A DNA stretch of 51,519 nucleotides, taken from NCBI GenBank assembly GCA_024682035.1, contig JAIKZS010000037.1, positions 1 through 51,519 on the forward strand, in the 5' to 3' direction. The notes beneath the pieces were generated by a model. That model did not search any database and was not told the origin of the DNA. It worked only from the letters and a program-made list of their open reading frames with translations. This stretch comes from Bacteroidaceae bacterium (GTDB taxonomy: Bacteria; Bacteroidota; Bacteroidia; Bacteroidales; Bacteroidaceae). Of this stretch, positions 49,429-51,519 are shown piece after piece. Every line of letters begins with the position of its first letter. Position 1 is the stretch's first letter. The translations under genes and the position numbers were made by a program.

Positions 49429-51471
49429 CTATTCAGTAAAACGCTTGATGACATTGTATGCAGAAGCGATTCCCAACTCACCTGCCTTACTCAAATCGGC
49501 GATTCCCTGACGATTATTACCTAAAAAAATATTAGTAAGACCACGGTTATAATAGGCTTCAGCAAAATCAGGCTTCATCTGAAGTGCTTTGTCGTAGTCC
49601 GATATTGCCGAACGATATTCTTTCATCTGAGTAAGTAAACAAGCACGGTTGTAATAGCCATATACAAAGTCGGGCACCAAGTCTATCACTTTATCGAGAT
49701 CCCTGCGTATAAGGGTATAGTCCATGGTTTCCACCTTATCTACCCTTAATTGGCCTAACGCCGGAGCTACAGGCTGTTGGGCCTGGTTTTCAGCCATTTG
49801 ATATTCAAATTGTTTAAAGCGTACAATAGCCCTCATAAAATAGGCAGGAAAGAATGATTCATCAACCAAAATACATTGAGTGAAATCATTCATTGCATTT
49901 GAGAAATCCTGCACAAGATAGAAATCTAATCCACGCATGAATCGCTTCATCGGATCATTTTCGTTGACCACAATATCGGCACTATGCTGATCGATAAGTG
50001 AAAAATGTAAGTTCACCTGATCGGCACTCAAAGGTGCTTCATTATTAGTAATCAACAAATCACGAGAGAATGTTTTATTGTGATTGAGTTCATCTACGTA
50101 ACGATAGAAATGCAACGTTCGCTTCAAATCTGTTGCTTTTTCATAGAAAGAAAAAACGAATAAGCCTTCGGGTTTAATGTTCACATTACGATCTTGCACC
50201 CTACCCCTGTTGTCATTCGCATAGGTACGATTCATCTCAGTATCGTCAGCGATGACCAATTTATGATAGTTTTCAACATTTTTATCACTTCGCTTACGAG
50301 TAGTAGTAGCTGCATCTTCTTCATCAGCTGTAGCAGTCGAAGTAATGGTATCTTGTGGCTGTTTATTGGATGACTGTTGATTAAGTCTATCAATCTGTGC
50401 TCGCATTATAGCAAATTCATCTTGTTGGGCCCCACGCGAATCACCTATTTTTTTCCTGGCCTCGGCACGCTGGTAATAACCTGCCGTAAATTCAGGATAG
50501 ACAGAGAGCACTCTGGAAAAGTCCATGATAGCCCCTCTATAGTCACCTGTTTGCGCCCTTAGTAGCCCTCGGTTATACGTAGCCATCATATCATCAGGAT
50601 CAATTCCCAGGACAAAGTCAAAATCCTCTATAGCCCTGTTATCGTCACCCACTTGCGCGCGCAGCAATCCACGGTTATAGTGACCCATAAAGTTACCTGG
50701 CTCAATGTCTAAAGCCAAATCATAGTCACTCATGGCACCACGCAAATTATTCTGATGGAAACGAGCCAAAGCTCTGTTAATATAGTACCCTGCATTTCTA
50801 ACACTCAGACGAATCGCCTGATTCAAATCTTCTTCAGCTTCTTGGTATTTCTCTTGCTTGAGTTTGACAAGGGCTCGGGCGCTCCAACCGCCAGGTTCAA
50901 ACTTCTCTAATTCAATGGCTTTATCATAATCTTTTAAGGCCTGAACAGTATCTTTCTCGTTAAGTAACACCTCGCCCCTCATCAGATAGGCCGTAGCATA
51001 GCGTGGTGATACCTCCAATAATCGATTAAGGTCATCTTTTGCCTTATCATAATCTTTTTGTTGTAAATGGCAAAGTGACAAATTATGCCAGAGTACAATA
51101 TTCTCAGGATCAATGCGTAAAGCAGTTGTATAGTCTTGAATAGCTTCTACATATTTTTGCTGGCGGATACGAGATAAGCCTCTAATCTGATAAGCACCAA
51201 CAACAAAAGGATTTCTCTCAATGGCTTGATTACAATCTTTTTCGGCTCCAACATAATCGTCTAGGTAGAATTTGGCCATTCCCCTGTAAAAATAGGGCTC
51301 ATAAAGATAAGGCTTTGCACTTACTACTTGATTAAAGTATTGGATAGATAACACATAATCTTCGAAATACAAAGCATTCCGAGCAATAGCCATTACTCGG
51401 TCAGTATTAATTTGTGCCAACATCATAGTCGGCAGAAAAATGAATAATAATAGTAGTTTGCGTATATTCAT
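49429..51471 (-). CDS. Tetratricopeptide repeat protein, secreted
   Basis: Signal peptide; many TPR units such as YDKAKDDLNRLLEVSPRYATAYLMRGEVLL. Confidence 0.9.
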   Translation of the reverse strand: MNIRKLLLLFIFLPTMMLAQINTDRVMAIARNALYFEDYVLSIQYFNQVVSAKPYLYEPYFYRGMAKFYLDDYVGAEKDCNQAIERNPFVVGAYQIRGLSRIRQQKYVEAIQDYTTALRIDPENIVLWHNLSLCHLQQKDYDKAKDDLNRLLEVSPRYATAYLMRGEVLLNEKDTVQALKDYDKAIELEKFEPGGWSARALVKLKQEKYQEAEEDLNQAIRLSVRNAGYYINRALARFHQNNLRGAMSDYDLALDIEPGNFMGHYNRGLLRAQVGDDNRAIEDFDFVLGIDPDDMMATYNRGLLRAQTGDYRGAIMDFSRVLSVYPEFTAGYYQRAEARKKIGDSRGAQQDEFAIMRAQIDRLNQQSSNKQPQDTITSTATADEEDAATTTRKRSDKNVENYHKLVIADDTEMNRTYANDNRGRVQDRNVNIKPEGLFVFSFYEKATDLKRTLHFYRYVDELNHNKTFSRDLLITNNEAPLSADQVNLHFSLIDQHSADIVVNENDPMKRFMRGLDFYLVQDFSNAMNDFTQCILVDESFFPAYFMRAIVRFKQFEYQMAENQAQQPVAPALGQLRVDKVETMDYTLIRRDLDKVIDLVPDFVYGYYNRACLLTQMKEYRSAISDYDKALQMKPDFAEAYYNRGLTNIFLGNNRQGIADLSKAGELGIASAYNVIKRFTE

Positions 51472-51519
51472 TATTAATTAAATCTTGACAGCTTTTACCC
51501 TGTAAAGGCAACGAACTTT

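Noticed and set aside
1-51519. CRISPR array, integrase, transposase, prophage or toxin-antitoxin module
   Set aside because: No spaced direct repeats of CRISPR type and no translated ORF with recognisable mobile-element or TA proteins; the only mobile-like signal is the non-coding element at 34969-35305

Overview
Bacteroidales-type chromosomal window (Prevotella-like by gene content and by TTTG-N20-TAnnTTTG promoters), about 33 protein genes, mostly core or housekeeping. In order: truncated ORF; CbxX/CfxQ-like AAA+ ATPase with an acidic heptapeptide repeat; dinB; PNPOx-like protein; PD-(D/E)XK/DNA2-like nuclease-helicase; tatC with a long low-complexity tail; tatA; murF-alr fusion; GSCFA protein; dxs; trkA-trkH; a complete arabinose locus (galM, SSS transporter, Nudix/AraR-type regulator, araD, araA, araB, GH51 arabinofuranosidase, tkt, rpiB); M28 peptidase; DUF1080 protein; small secreted protein; tannase-like esterase; RecD-like helicase; membrane protein plus DUF3822-like protein plus rsmD; cls; outer-membrane beta-barrel protein; aroB; tRNA-Glu and tRNA-Lys; MBL hydrolase; a ncRNA matching the Bacteroidales-1/6S-like position downstream of rplT; rplT-rpmI-infC-thrS; TPR protein. 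No CRISPR array, prophage, transposase gene or obvious defence island was seen. The most interesting unexplained signals are non-coding: (i) a ~120-nt sRNA candidate at ~394-515; (ii) a terminator-like hairpin plus two more hairpins inside the 5' coding region of the DUF3822-like gene (37557-37660); (iii) a ~337-bp MITE-like element with heptamer-built terminal inverted repeats and a 48-bp perfect palindrome (34969-35305); (iv) an orphan Thr-rich leader-like transcription unit (34470-34700); (v) 7-bp-period intergenic arrays, including one between tatA and tatC. All calls are from reading the sequence; no database search was run.
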